64,000 bases of DNA, from contig CAVAUJ010000001.1 of assembly GCA_963591995.1 (NCBI GenBank), positions 26,879 through 90,878 of the forward strand, written 5' to 3'. Of this stretch, positions 26,457-35,495 are shown piece by piece. Origin of the DNA: CAG-791 sp963591995. GTDB lineage: Bacteria > Bacillota > Clostridia > Lachnospirales > Lachnospiraceae. The position numbers and the translations under genes were made by a program. The first letter of the stretch is position 1, and each line of letters opens with the position of its first letter. The notes beneath the pieces were generated by a model that ran no database searches, had not been told where the DNA came from, and was given only the letters and a program-made list of their open reading frames with translations.

Positions 26457-28289
26457 TCATTCCTGTGTATTCGCCGCTCCGGCAGTCCCGCTGCCCGTTG
26501 CGGTCCCGTTGCCCGTCGCGGTGCCGTCTGCCGCTCCGGCCGTGCCCGCGGCGCTTCCCGTTGTCCCGGCGGTATCAGCTGTACCTGTCGTTCCGTTGGC
26601 AGCGTCTGTACCTGCCGTCCCGGCGGTTTCACCGATGCCTGTTGTCCCGCCGGTGCTCTCTGCCGTGTCCGATCCGGCGGCAGCGCCCGTCTGCGCCGTC
26701 ACCTCCGGCAGCTGCGCCAGCAGCGCATTGGCCTTCGTCGTGTACTCGGAATCCGGGTATGCCTTTGCCAGTCCCTGAATCACTTCCCGCGCCTTGCTGA
26801 TGTAGTCCGCGGTCTGCGTCTGATCCTCCGACGCCTCGTACAGCTGATAATAGCTGTCCGCAAGATAATATTGCCGCTGCGGCCAGGTCTGCCCGTAGCC
26901 GGAGGTGTCCTCGAACTTATTCGCCATTTCCAGATTGGTCATGGCCGTCTCGTAATCCGGCGTCTCCTTCTCGTAGGCCTCGATTCCGGCCGTTGCATAA
27001 TCCTGCAAAATCTGTGCCCGCAGAAGCGGATACAGATCGTTGTAGAGCTTCACATATTCCTCCGACATATCGTCCGCGGAGGTGTCGGGATCAATCTTCC
27101 CCAGGGCGTCTGCCGCATTCTGCACCTGAACCGAGTCCTCTATGTAGTAGGCCGCGCTCAGCATCAGGGAATTGCGCTTGGACGCAGGATCGTTGCCCGT
27201 CTCCGTCAATGCTTCCTGCTCCTGATAGGTCGTAAGCTCTGCGGTCAGCGTATCCACCTGACTCTCAAGATCCGTGATCCTGGAATCCTTGGTGTCCGAT
27301 TCCGCCGAGATATCGCGGATCTGCTGCTGTGTCTCCGAGCGGATGGACTGGACTCTTGCGGGCATGACCACAAAGCCGACGGCCACCGCTCCCACCAGAA
27401 GGCCGATGGCACCGCCGTAGATCCAGGACGGAAGACCGAAGCCGTCCACGCCGGGATTTCTCGCATTGACCGGCTGGATAATGGTCTCATTGTCCGCGGT
27501 GTATTTGATCACACTGCCGACCTTCGGCTTCTGCTTCCTGCGCGACTTTCCTCTCGCCGCATTTGCCCCTGTTCCGGTTCCGTCAAGTCCCGCCGTCTTT
27601 ACCGTACGTACGCTGCCGGTGCGGCCGTGCCCGTTCTTGCCGGCGGTGCCGGATTCCGGTGCAAGCTGCAGCTCCACTTCCTTGCGATACCGCAGGGTGT
27701 CCGTATTGTTGACATCCAGCGCAAGGCACTTCTGAATCTCCTTTGCCGCCCGCTTGTACTGCTTGCTCTCGATGTAAAGGAGCACCAGCAGCTGTCTTGC
27801 CCGAAGATAGTGCGGATTGACGGTCAGTACTTTTTTCAGCTGCAGAACGGCCACATCCAGATTGCCCGAGTAGCAGCACTCCAGAGCATGGTTGTAGCGC
27901 TCAATGGAAGCGTCGAGATTCTCCATGGTCTGCCGGCTGGCCTGCACCTGCGCCAGATAATCCGCTCCCGGATTGTTCTTGCGGTGAAGACGCTCGTCGT
28001 TGATGTTCTTGGATATCACCCATTCCGACAGCGCCGCCACCGTTTCGCCGATCTCATAGTAAATCAGTCCCAGCAGATTCCTGGCATCCAGATTGTCCTT
28101 GTTGAACCACAGGCTGTTTTTCAACGCCAGAATGGCACCGGTAAGATCCCTTACCTGTGCCTTCTGCAGTCCGTCATTGTAAAGATAGTTCGACGTATAT
28201 ATGATTTTCTTGTATGTCGCCACATCCGCTCCGCAGTTGGGACAATGATCCGTCCTGTTGAGCTCGCAGCCGCATTTGTAGCAATACAT
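26457..28289 (-). CDS. Zinc-ribbon TPR membrane protein with low-complexity tail
   Basis: This 610-residue protein opens with a zinc ribbon (CYKCGCELNRTDHCPNCG). Residues about 25-215 hold TPR-like helical repeats (AILALKNSLWFNKDNLDARNL, AVLQLKKVLTVNPHYLRAR, AAKEIQKCLALDVNN). A basic Arg/Lys linker follows, then one membrane segment (about 288-308), a short coiled coil, further helical repeats to about 530, and an 80-residue tail of Gly/Thr/Ala. The layout suggests a cytoplasmic N-terminus and an exported C-terminus. The function is unknown; TPRs point to a scaffold. It follows the 63-residue gene with no gap, behind valS. Confidence 0.75.
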   Translation of the reverse strand: MYCYKCGCELNRTDHCPNCGADVATYKKIIYTSNYLYNDGLQKAQVRDLTGAILALKNSLWFNKDNLDARNLLGLIYYEIGETVAALSEWVISKNINDERLHRKNNPGADYLAQVQASRQTMENLDASIERYNHALECCYSGNLDVAVLQLKKVLTVNPHYLRARQLLVLLYIESKQYKRAAKEIQKCLALDVNNTDTLRYRKEVELQLAPESGTAGKNGHGRTGSVRTVKTAGLDGTGTGANAARGKSRRKQKPKVGSVIKYTADNETIIQPVNARNPGVDGFGLPSWIYGGAIGLLVGAVAVGFVVMPARVQSIRSETQQQIRDISAESDTKDSRITDLESQVDTLTAELTTYQEQEALTETGNDPASKRNSLMLSAAYYIEDSVQVQNAADALGKIDPDTSADDMSEEYVKLYNDLYPLLRAQILQDYATAGIEAYEKETPDYETAMTNLEMANKFEDTSGYGQTWPQRQYYLADSYYQLYEASEDQTQTADYISKAREVIQGLAKAYPDSEYTTKANALLAQLPEVTAQTGAAAGSDTAESTGGTTGIGETAGTAGTDAANGTTGTADTAGTTGSAAGTAGAADGTATGNGTATGSGTAGAANTQE

Positions 28290-28291
28290 GC

Positions 28292-28483
28292 CTACATCAT
28301 CCCCATCGTACGCGCCGCACCGGCGTGGGCCGGTGAGCTTTCCGCGCCGTATACGCCGTCCTTGGTCATGCGGAGCATGACATCCACCATATCCTTCATA
28401 TCCTGATTGTAGATCGCATTCTCTACGTCATTGATCTCCAGGCTGGGATGAAATTTCTTGATCTCCTCATCAAAATTAATCAT
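28292..28483 (-). CDS. Small protein of unknown function (63 aa)
   Basis: A 63-residue acidic protein (MINFDEEIKKFHPSLEIND, then MKDMVDVMLRMTK and a Met-rich end). It is probably a helical adaptor or regulator. It starts 33 bases after the valS stop, with GTGAGG before its ATG, and ends two bases before the zinc-ribbon TPR gene, so these are likely one translational unit. No family is recognised. Its short length and tight spacing support a real gene. Confidence 0.65.
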   Translation of the reverse strand: MINFDEEIKKFHPSLEINDVENAIYNQDMKDMVDVMLRMTKDGVYGAESSPAHAGAARTMGMM

Positions 28484-28516
28484 AGCCTCACCGGACTCCC
28501 TTCGCTGCCGAGATGC

Positions 28517-31189
28517 CTATTGCAAAGTCTTCAGCTGCTGCAGCATTGCCTCGACCGATTCATACTGGAGACGGTATTTCTCCTGCTTTTCCTTCTCTTC
28601 GGCAATCTTCGATGCCGGCGCCTTGGCAAGGAATCTCTCGTTGGAGAGCATACCCTCCGAGCGCTTCAGCTCACCCGCAAGGCGCTTTTGCTCGCCGGAG
28701 AGGCGTTTTACCTCCGCCTCGATGTCCAGAAGATCCTGCATCGGGACAAAGAAGGTGGCAAAGGGCTCGATGACCGACACCGTTCCCTCCGGAATGCCTT
28801 CCTGATCCTTCTGGAGCACCACCTCGTTGGCATAGGCCAGCGTCTCAAAGAAAAGCCGGTCCTTGCGGAATACATCCAGAATCTTCTCATCCGCGGATAC
28901 CACGTACACCTTGGATTTTCTGGAGGGCGCCACATTGCGATCGCTCCGCATCTTGCGAATGCCGGATACCGCGTCCTTGATCATGGCGATGTCCTTCTCC
29001 TCTGCGGGGAACGAGAAACGTTCCTCCCAGACCGGCCATGCCGAAATCATGATGGAGGTCTCCTTCGTCTGGACGGTGGTGAAAATCTCCTCCGTGATGA
29101 AGGGCATGTACGGATGCAGGAGCTTTAAGCTCCCGATGAGAACGGTCTGCAGCGTCCACAATGCCGCCTCCTTGCCCGCCGCATCGTCCGTGCGGTAAAG
29201 GCGCGGCTTCACCATTTCGATGTACCAGTCGCAGAACTCGCCCCAGATAAAGTCATAGACCTTCTGCACGGCGATGCCCAGCTCGAATTTCTCCATGTTC
29301 TCCGTCACATCCTTCACAACGGTATTGAAGGTAGACAGAACCCACTTATCCTCCGGCTGCAGCCCCTCCGGCATTGCCGCAGGATCCGCTTCCTTTCCGT
29401 CCTCCATGTTCATCATGATGAACCGGGTAGCGTTCCAGATCTTGTTGGCAAAATTGCGGCTGTTCTCCACGCGCTCCATATAGAACCGCATGTCGTTGCC
29501 CGGTGCGTTGCCGGTAATCAGCGTCAGACGCAGTGCGTCGGCGCCGTATTGATTGATGATCTCGAGCGGATCAATGCCGTTCCCGAGAGACTTGGACATC
29601 TTTCTCCCCTGCGCATCGCGGACCAGTCCGTGGAAGAGGACCGTCTTGAAGGGGCGTTCGCCCATCTGCTCGTAGCCGGAGAAAATCATCCGGATCACCC
29701 AGAAGAAAATAATGTCGTAGCCGGTTACCAGCACATCCGTGGGATAGAAATACTTCAGATCCTCGGTCTCCTCCGGCCAGCCAAGGGTTTCAAACGGCCA
29801 GAGAGCGGACGAAAACCAGGTGTCCAGCGTATCCGGATCCTGCGTCAGATGCTCGCTCCCGCATTTCGGGCAGCTGCAGGGTGCCGCAGACGCCACAATC
29901 GTCTCTCCGCAGTCATCGCAATACCAGGCCGGAATCCGATGGCCCCACCACAGCTGTCTGGAAATGCACCAGTCCTTGATGTTGTTGGTCCAGTTGTAGT
30001 AGGTCTTCTCCATGCTCTTGGGAATGAGCCGGATTTCTCCCTCCTCAACGGCCTTCACGGCGGGCTTTATCAGCTCGTCCATCTTTACGAACCACTGCTC
30101 CTTCACCATCGGCTCCACCGTGGTGCCGCAGCGATCGTGCGTGCCGACATTGTGTGTAAGGTCCTCAATGGCCACCAGAAGGCCCATGGAATCCAGTTCC
30201 TTTACGATCGCCTCTCTGGCCTCATAGCGGTCCATCCCCTCATACCGGCCGCCGTTCTCATTGATGGTGGCATCGTCGTTGAGGATGTTGATCACCGGAA
30301 GATTGTGGCGCTTTCCCACTTCAAAATCGTTGGGGTCATGGGCGGGCGTAATCTTCACGACGCCGGTCCCGGCCTCGGGATCTGCGTGCTCATCGCCCAC
30401 GATCGGAATCGGACGGTTCACGATGGGCAGCATCACCATCTGTCCGATGAGGTCCTTGTAGCGCTCATCCTCCGGGTTGACGGCAACGGCGGTATCGCCC
30501 AGCATGGTCTCCGGACGCGTGGTTGCGAATTCCAGAAACCGTGTCGTGCTCACACTGCCGTCCGCCTCCATCAGCGGATATTTGATATGCCAGAAATGGC
30601 TGGCCTGCTCCTTGTACTCCACCTCGGCATCCGAAATCGAGGTCCGGCACACCGGGCACCAGTTGACCATGCGGTTGCCCTTGTAAATCCAGCCCTTCTC
30701 GTGCATCTTCACGAAGGTCTCGGTGACCGCCCTGTTGCAGCCCTCGTCCATGGTGAAGCGCTCGCGGTCCCAGTCGCAGGAGGAGCCGAGCTTCTTGAGC
30801 TGGTTCACAATGCGGCGGCCGTACTCCTCGCGCCACTCCCAGCACTTCTCAAGGAATCCCTCACGCCCCAGATCCGCCTTCGTGATTCCCTGCTTTTTGA
30901 GCTCGTTGATGACCTTTACCTCCGTTGCAATGGAGGCATGGTCCGTTCCCGGCTGCCACAGCGCATTGTAGCCCTGCATTCTCTTGAAGCGAATGAGGAT
31001 GTCCTGCATGGTCTGGTCCAGGGCATGCCCCATGTGCAGCTGTCCCGTGATATTCGGCGGCGGGATCACAATCGTGAACGGCGTCCTGCTGTGGTCTACC
31101 TCCGCGTGAAAATACTTTTTCGCTTCCCAATTTTCATAAATCCGATCCTCGATAAGCTTCGGATCGTAGGTCTTTGTCAATTCCTTCAT
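28517..31189 (-). CDS. valS: Valyl-tRNA synthetase
   Basis: This 890-residue class I synthetase has PNITGQLHMGHALDQ (HIGH-type) near residue 47 and KMSKSLGNGIDP near 530. Editing (CP1) features GTGVVKITPAHDPNDF lie near 280, and a C-terminal coiled-coil arm (about 820-890) is typical of ValRS. The zinc-like CDDCGETIV / CSCPKCG insert is also seen. It charges tRNA-Val and edits threonine. The start follows the carrier-protein stop by 8 bases with AGGAGG 13 bases off. No T-box leader is present, so expression probably depends on the upstream adenylation/decarboxylase/carrier genes or a promoter in the gap. Confidence 0.97.
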   Translation of the reverse strand: MKELTKTYDPKLIEDRIYENWEAKKYFHAEVDHSRTPFTIVIPPPNITGQLHMGHALDQTMQDILIRFKRMQGYNALWQPGTDHASIATEVKVINELKKQGITKADLGREGFLEKCWEWREEYGRRIVNQLKKLGSSCDWDRERFTMDEGCNRAVTETFVKMHEKGWIYKGNRMVNWCPVCRTSISDAEVEYKEQASHFWHIKYPLMEADGSVSTTRFLEFATTRPETMLGDTAVAVNPEDERYKDLIGQMVMLPIVNRPIPIVGDEHADPEAGTGVVKITPAHDPNDFEVGKRHNLPVINILNDDATINENGGRYEGMDRYEAREAIVKELDSMGLLVAIEDLTHNVGTHDRCGTTVEPMVKEQWFVKMDELIKPAVKAVEEGEIRLIPKSMEKTYYNWTNNIKDWCISRQLWWGHRIPAWYCDDCGETIVASAAPCSCPKCGSEHLTQDPDTLDTWFSSALWPFETLGWPEETEDLKYFYPTDVLVTGYDIIFFWVIRMIFSGYEQMGERPFKTVLFHGLVRDAQGRKMSKSLGNGIDPLEIINQYGADALRLTLITGNAPGNDMRFYMERVENSRNFANKIWNATRFIMMNMEDGKEADPAAMPEGLQPEDKWVLSTFNTVVKDVTENMEKFELGIAVQKVYDFIWGEFCDWYIEMVKPRLYRTDDAAGKEAALWTLQTVLIGSLKLLHPYMPFITEEIFTTVQTKETSIMISAWPVWEERFSFPAEEKDIAMIKDAVSGIRKMRSDRNVAPSRKSKVYVVSADEKILDVFRKDRLFFETLAYANEVVLQKDQEGIPEGTVSVIEPFATFFVPMQDLLDIEAEVKRLSGEQKRLAGELKRSEGMLSNERFLAKAPASKIAEEKEKQEKYRLQYESVEAMLQQLKTLQ

Positions 31190-31197
31190 GTTGCCTG

Positions 31198-31425
31198 TTA
31201 TGCCTCCTGGAGCCTTTGTACCATTGCGTAAAGAGCCTTTGCGCTGTTGAAATTCGCAGGAACAATCTCCCCTGCCGGAATCGAAATGTCATATTCCTCA
31301 TTCAAGGCGCTGATGATCTGCAGAATATCAAAGGAATCCAGAATCCCGTCATCGATCAGTGTCTCGCAGCCTGCAAAATCCACATCGTCCTTAATGTCTT
31401 CCAGCAATGCAATCAGTTCTTCCAT
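31198..31425 (-). CDS. Acyl/peptidyl carrier protein
   Basis: This 75-residue carrier protein has the phosphopantetheine site DSFDILQ with Ser31, and the acidic helix-rich pattern of ACP/DltC proteins (LIALLEDIKDDVDF, NEEYDISIPAGEIVP). It is expected to be loaded by the adenylation enzyme encoded two genes upstream and to present the amino acid to the fold-III decarboxylase. It starts 30 bases after the decarboxylase stop, with AAGGAAA before the ATG, and ends 8 bases before valS. A fatty-acid ACP is less likely because no fab genes are near. Confidence 0.88.
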   Translation of the reverse strand: MEELIALLEDIKDDVDFAGCETLIDDGILDSFDILQIISALNEEYDISIPAGEIVPANFNSAKALYAMVQRLQEA

Positions 31426-31455
31426 GTGTTTTCCTTCCTGCCGCAGCCCCGGCCT

Positions 31456-32739
31456 TCACAGTGTAAACTGCGGTGTGTTGATCTGACTTGAATCCACAAA
31501 ATCCCGCACCAGACGAACGTCTGAACTACCATTATATAACACAATGCGCGGCATTTTTCTACTGAGGAAGAGATAGATGCCCTCGGTCACAGAGTACGCG
31601 CCGATGTTCTCGAATACAAGGACATCGCCCGGCAGGGGCTCTGCCATAAACCGTGAACGCACCAGATCGTCATTGGTGGTACAGAGGCTCCCGCAGATGG
31701 CCCAGTTCCCGTAATGCTCTTCTTTCGAAGCTTCTTCGGATGTTTCTTCGGGATGATCCGGGATTCTCCGGTATTGCACGCGATCCATCGGTGCGTCCGC
31801 ACAGCCGTTTCCCCGCAGATGCCGGATCACCGGCTCCTTCATCCCCATGATCTGCCCCAGATAGCTGACGTGATGGATGCCTCCGTCCACGATGCAATAT
31901 TGCTTTCCGTCCTCCATCCGCTTGCTGTCGGCCACCCTGGTCAGGTAAAAGCCGCAGGACGCCGTGTAAAACCGTCCCGCCTCCACCGTAAGCTCCGACC
32001 ACTGTGCCGCCTCCTGAAGATAAGGTGCCAGCTCCCTTGCCGGTGCCAGCGTATCCGAGGCATCTTCTCCCGCAAACAGCGGCACCGGCAGCCCCGGCCC
32101 GTACTCCAGCCGCCGCAGCCGGAAATGATAGGTCTGCTCCACTTCATCAAAGAGGTCCCTGAGCATCTGCAGCTCCTCTTTTTGCCGGTGCAGCTCCTTG
32201 TTCTTCCTCTGCGTTCCGACAAAATAATGAATGCCCGCAAAGTCCAGATGCGGGTACTCCTCTCTCCTTGCAATGACCGACAGAAGATCCCGGCGGGACA
32301 TCCCGAATTGTGCGCCGGAATGCAGCCGCAGCAGCACCGGCAGGCGGTGCTGCGATGTTTTCCGGCTCTTTGCCGCCTTTTCCAGCAATTCCACATGACG
32401 CAGGGATTCCGCTGTGCACACTCCCACTTCATCGGTGATCACCGCCTCTGCCACATCCTCCGGCTCCTTATTGACACCGGAATAGACGATCCGGTCCATA
32501 GGAACCTGCAGCCTTTCGCAGATGGAAAGCTCCCCGGGGCTGCACACCTCCAGACAGGAAACCTCCTGCAGCATGGCCGGGATGAGGAAGGGATTCGCCT
32601 TGATGGAATAGCACAGATGTATCCCGCTGCCGAAAATCCCGCGGATTTCCCGCATGCGTTCCCGCAGTTCCTCCACATCGAACACGTAGGTCGGTGTTCC
32701 GAACCGCTGCGTCACCTGAATGAGTGCCTGGTCTGTCAT
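31456..32739 (-). CDS. Fold-III PLP-dependent decarboxylase (LysA/BtrK-like)
   Basis: This 427-residue protein has an alanine-racemase-type barrel and a C-terminal beta domain. The PLP lysine is Lys47 in CYSIKANP. Other marks are VSCLEVCSPGELSIC, LRLHSGAQFGMSR, YFVGTQ, LEYGPGLP, VEAGRFYTASCGFYL and CGSLCTTNDD near residue 349, as in diaminopimelate decarboxylases. No lysine operon is nearby. Instead it lies between an amino-acid adenylation enzyme and a carrier protein, the context of BtrK (carrier-bound glutamate decarboxylation) and of the exosortase-A-associated decarboxylase. A carrier-bound substrate is therefore inferred. The start at 32739 follows AGGAGAAGG. DAP decarboxylase proper cannot be excluded. 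Confidence 0.82.
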   Translation of the reverse strand: MTDQALIQVTQRFGTPTYVFDVEELRERMREIRGIFGSGIHLCYSIKANPFLIPAMLQEVSCLEVCSPGELSICERLQVPMDRIVYSGVNKEPEDVAEAVITDEVGVCTAESLRHVELLEKAAKSRKTSQHRLPVLLRLHSGAQFGMSRRDLLSVIARREEYPHLDFAGIHYFVGTQRKNKELHRQKEELQMLRDLFDEVEQTYHFRLRRLEYGPGLPVPLFAGEDASDTLAPARELAPYLQEAAQWSELTVEAGRFYTASCGFYLTRVADSKRMEDGKQYCIVDGGIHHVSYLGQIMGMKEPVIRHLRGNGCADAPMDRVQYRRIPDHPEETSEEASKEEHYGNWAICGSLCTTNDDLVRSRFMAEPLPGDVLVFENIGAYSVTEGIYLFLSRKMPRIVLYNGSSDVRLVRDFVDSSQINTPQFTL

Positions 32740-32767
32740 ATTCGATATCCTTCTCCTGTTATTTTCC

Positions 32768-33859
32768 TCAAACCTCCGCAGACGGTCCGCGGTAAAGCGC
32801 ATCCAGCGCATGGCGATCTATCTTGCCGTTCTTGTTCAGCGGCATCTCCTCCAGCCGGAAGATTTTGTTCGGCACCATAAAGGGCGGCAGCACCTCCCGC
32901 AGCTCCTTCTCCAGCTCTTTTTTGTCCCGATCCCCGGTATAGAAGAGAATCAGTCGTTTCTTCCCGGTATCGTAGATGCAGCAGGCCCTGCTCACGCCGT
33001 CTCTTGCCATGGCATTGGCCTCCACCTCACCGAGCTCGATGCGGTGTCCCAGATGCTTGATCTGGAAATCCTTCCGGGAAACATAGATAAGGTTTCCGTC
33101 CGCATCGTAGCGGCCGATGTCTCCCGTGCGGTAAATCCTCTCCGGATAAGCAAGCGACAGAGGGTTCTGCGTGAAGGCCGCCGCCGTCCGTTCCGGATCC
33201 TTGTAGTAGCCAAGGGCCAGGCAAGTTCCTGCAACGCAGATCTCACCCTCCTTCCCCGCATCCGTCTGCTCCACCCCGCGGTCCTCCTCATCCAGCAGGA
33301 ACACCTTCTCGTTGCGAAAGGCAATGCCGGCCGGAATCACCTCATCCAGCGCGTAGTCCCTTCCTTCCTCCAACACATAATAGGTACAGTTGCAGGTGAT
33401 CTCTGTCGGCCCGTACAGATTGACATACATGGCGGCCGGCAGGTACCGTCTCCACACCCGCAGCTGCTTGATGGGCATCACTTCCCCCGAAAAGCCCACG
33501 GCGCGGATGGTCTCCGGTGTTTTGTATTCCAATGCATTCATGATGGAGACAAAGCACATTGCACTGACGGCCCAGATGAGGACGGTTACCTTCTTTTCGC
33601 AAAGATAGTCCATCAGCATCGTCGGATTGCTGAAATACTCCCGCGGAATGATCTGTACCTTGGCCCCCGTGTACAGCCCGCTGTAAATATCCTTAACCGA
33701 AACATCGAAATCAAAGGGGGCCTGGTTGCCGAGAACATCCTCCTCCGTGATGTGCATCAGCTCCGTAAAGGGCGCCATGAATTCAATGACGCTCCGATGG
33801 CTCACGGCAACGCCCTTCGGCATGCCGGTCGAACCGCTGGTGAAATTCACATACAAGGG
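32768..33859 (-). CDS. Amino-acid adenylation (AMP-binding) enzyme, N-terminus lost in gap
   Basis: The last 363 codons are visible. They include A3 NFTSGSTGMPKGV, A4 PFDFDVSVKDIYSG with the Asp that usually holds the amino group, A5 NLYGPTEITCN, A6 GEICVAGTCLALGYY, A7 YRTGDIGRYD, A8 KHLGHRIELGEVE and A10 LNKNGKIDR with the catalytic Lys. This is the ANL superfamily and closest in style to DltA and free-standing NRPS A domains. It should activate an amino acid as the AMP ester and pass it to the carrier protein. The decarboxylase start is 28 bases after its stop. About 140-150 residues and the start lie inside the run of N. No dltB or dltD is seen here. Confidence 0.85.
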   Translation of the reverse strand, partial: PLYVNFTSGSTGMPKGVAVSHRSVIEFMAPFTELMHITEEDVLGNQAPFDFDVSVKDIYSGLYTGAKVQIIPREYFSNPTMLMDYLCEKKVTVLIWAVSAMCFVSIMNALEYKTPETIRAVGFSGEVMPIKQLRVWRRYLPAAMYVNLYGPTEITCNCTYYVLEEGRDYALDEVIPAGIAFRNEKVFLLDEEDRGVEQTDAGKEGEICVAGTCLALGYYKDPERTAAAFTQNPLSLAYPERIYRTGDIGRYDADGNLIYVSRKDFQIKHLGHRIELGEVEANAMARDGVSRACCIYDTGKKRLILFYTGDRDKKELEKELREVLPPFMVPNKIFRLEEMPLNKNGKIDRHALDALYRGPSAEV

Positions 33860-34813
33860 NNNNNNNNNNNNNNNNNNNNNNNNNNNNNNNNNNNNNNNNN
33901 NNNNNNNNNNNNNNNNNNNNNNNNNNNNNNNNNNNNNNNNNNNNNNNNNNNNNNNNNNNNNNNNNNNNNNNNNNNNNNNNNNNNNNNNNNNNNNNNNNNN
34001 NNNNNNNNNNNNNNNNNNNNNNNNNNNNNNNNNNNNNNNNNNNNNNNNNNNNNNNNNNNNNNNNNNNNNNNNNNNNNNNNNNNNNNNNNNNNNNNNNNNN
34101 NNNNNNNNNNNNNNNNNNNNNNNNNNNNNNNNNNNNNNNNNNNNNNNNNNNNNNNNNNNNNNNNNNNNNNNNNNNNNNNNNNNNNNNNNNNNNNNNNNNN
34201 NNNNNNNNNNNNNNNNNNNNNNNNNNNNNNNNNNNNNNNNNNNNNNNNNNNNNNNNNNNNNNNNNNNNNNNNNNNNNNNNNNNNNNNNNNNNNNNNNNNN
34301 NNNNNNNNNNNNNNNNNNNNNNNNNNNNNNNNNNNNNNNNNNNNNNNNNNNNNNNNNNNNNNNNNNNNNNNNNNNNNNNNNNNNNNNNNNNNNNNNNNNN
34401 NNNNNNNNNNNNNNNNNNNNNNNNNNNNNNNNNNNNNNNNNNNNNNNNNNNNNNNNNNNNNNNNNNNNNNNNNNNNNNNNNNNNNNNNNNNNNNNNNNNN
34501 NNNNNNNNNNNNNNNNNNNNNNNNNNNNNNNNNNNNNNNNNNNNNNNNNNNNNNNNNNNNNNNNNNNNNNNNNNNNNNNNNNNNNNNNNNNNNNNNNNNN
34601 NNNNNNNNNNNNNNNNNNNNNNNNNNNNNNNNNNNNNNNNNNNNNNNNNNNNNNNNNNNNNNNNNNNNNNNNNNNNNNNNNNNNNNNNNNNNNNNNNNNN
34701 NNNNNNNNNNNNNNNNNNNNNNNNNNNNNNNNNNNNNNNNNNNNNNNNNNNNNNNNNNNNNNNNNNNNNNNNNNNNNNNNNNNNNNNNNNNNNNNNNNNN
34801 NNNNNNNNNNNNN
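33860..34813. other. Assembly gap (954 N)
   Basis: 954 consecutive N. The gap hides the start of the adenylation enzyme and the divergent control region in front of dtd. The true length is unknown; it may be an estimate from a scaffold. Confidence 1.
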
Positions 34814-34906
34814 CTTGCGGCATACACACAAACGTGCGAATATGACAGCGGTCCGGTCCTTGTGAAAGGCGGTCCTTGCGAAGAAAAGTGTGAAGGGAAG
34901 GTTTTT

Positions 34907-35356
34907 ATGCGTTTTGTCATTCAGCGTGTGCAGCACGCGTCGGTCACCGTAGAGGGAAGGGTTGTGGGCAGCATTTCAAAGGGATTTCTGGTTCTGGTAG
35001 GAATCGAGGACTCCGATACCCGGGAGTTGGCCGATCGAATGATCCGGAAGCTGATCGGATTGCGGATTTTCGAGGATGCGGACGGCAAAACCAACTGTAA
35101 TCTCGCCTCCGTGGGCGGCGAACTCCTCGTGGTGTCACAGTTCACCCTCTATGCGGATTGTCATCACGGAAACCGTCCGTCCTTTACCCGGGCCGGAAAG
35201 CCCGATATGGCAAATGCGCTCTATGAATACATCATTGACGTATGCCGGCAGCAGGTTCCCGTCGTGGAGCACGGAATTTTCGGTGCGGAGATGCAGGTGG
35301 AGCTGCTCAACGACGGTCCCTTTACCATCGTTCTGGACTCGGATGAGATCTTTTAG
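34907..35356 (+). CDS. dtd: D-aminoacyl-tRNA deacylase
   Basis: This 149-residue protein is full-length for Dtd (about 145-150). It has MRFVIQRVQHASVTV, SKGFLVLVGI, the SQFTLYADC motif, GNRPSFTRAG and the Gly-Pro pair in LLNDGPFTIVLDS that forms the cross-subunit cis-Pro site. It removes D-amino acids from tRNA in the cytoplasm. AAGGGAAGG precedes the ATG. It is divergent from the adenylation cluster, whose D- or L-substrate is unknown. Downstream is a hairpin at 35463-35495 that lacks a T tract in this direction. Confidence 0.95.
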   Translation: MRFVIQRVQHASVTVEGRVVGSISKGFLVLVGIEDSDTRELADRMIRKLIGLRIFEDADGKTNCNLASVGGELLVVSQFTLYADCHHGNRPSFTRAGKPDMANALYEYIIDVCRQQVPVVEHGIFGAEMQVELLNDGPFTIVLDSDEIF

Positions 35357-35457
35357 GCGATGGCCCGGATCCGGATTACGAAGGGATTACGAAGGAATTC
35401 GTCTGCTGCAGAAAAATCCGCATATCCGTTTTTTCCGCAGCGCAGAACGCAGCACAG

Positions 35458-35495
35458 AAAAAGGGCATCCATCATCTTGTTCATGATCGATGCCC
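35458..35495 (-). terminator. Terminator of the candidate ncRNA
   Basis: GGGCATC and ATCAT pair with ATGAT and GATGCCC around a 7-base loop (35463-35495), with one mismatch. On the minus strand TTTTT follows (35458-35462). It may also weakly stop dtd from the other side. Confidence 0.7.

Noticed and set aside
28517..31189. T-box leader for valS
   Set aside because: Only 8 bases separate the upstream gene from valS, so no leader can fit directly before it.
31198..33859. dlt (D-alanylation) operon
   Set aside because: The ligase and carrier fit DltA/DltC style, but dltB and dltD are absent and a PLP decarboxylase takes their place.
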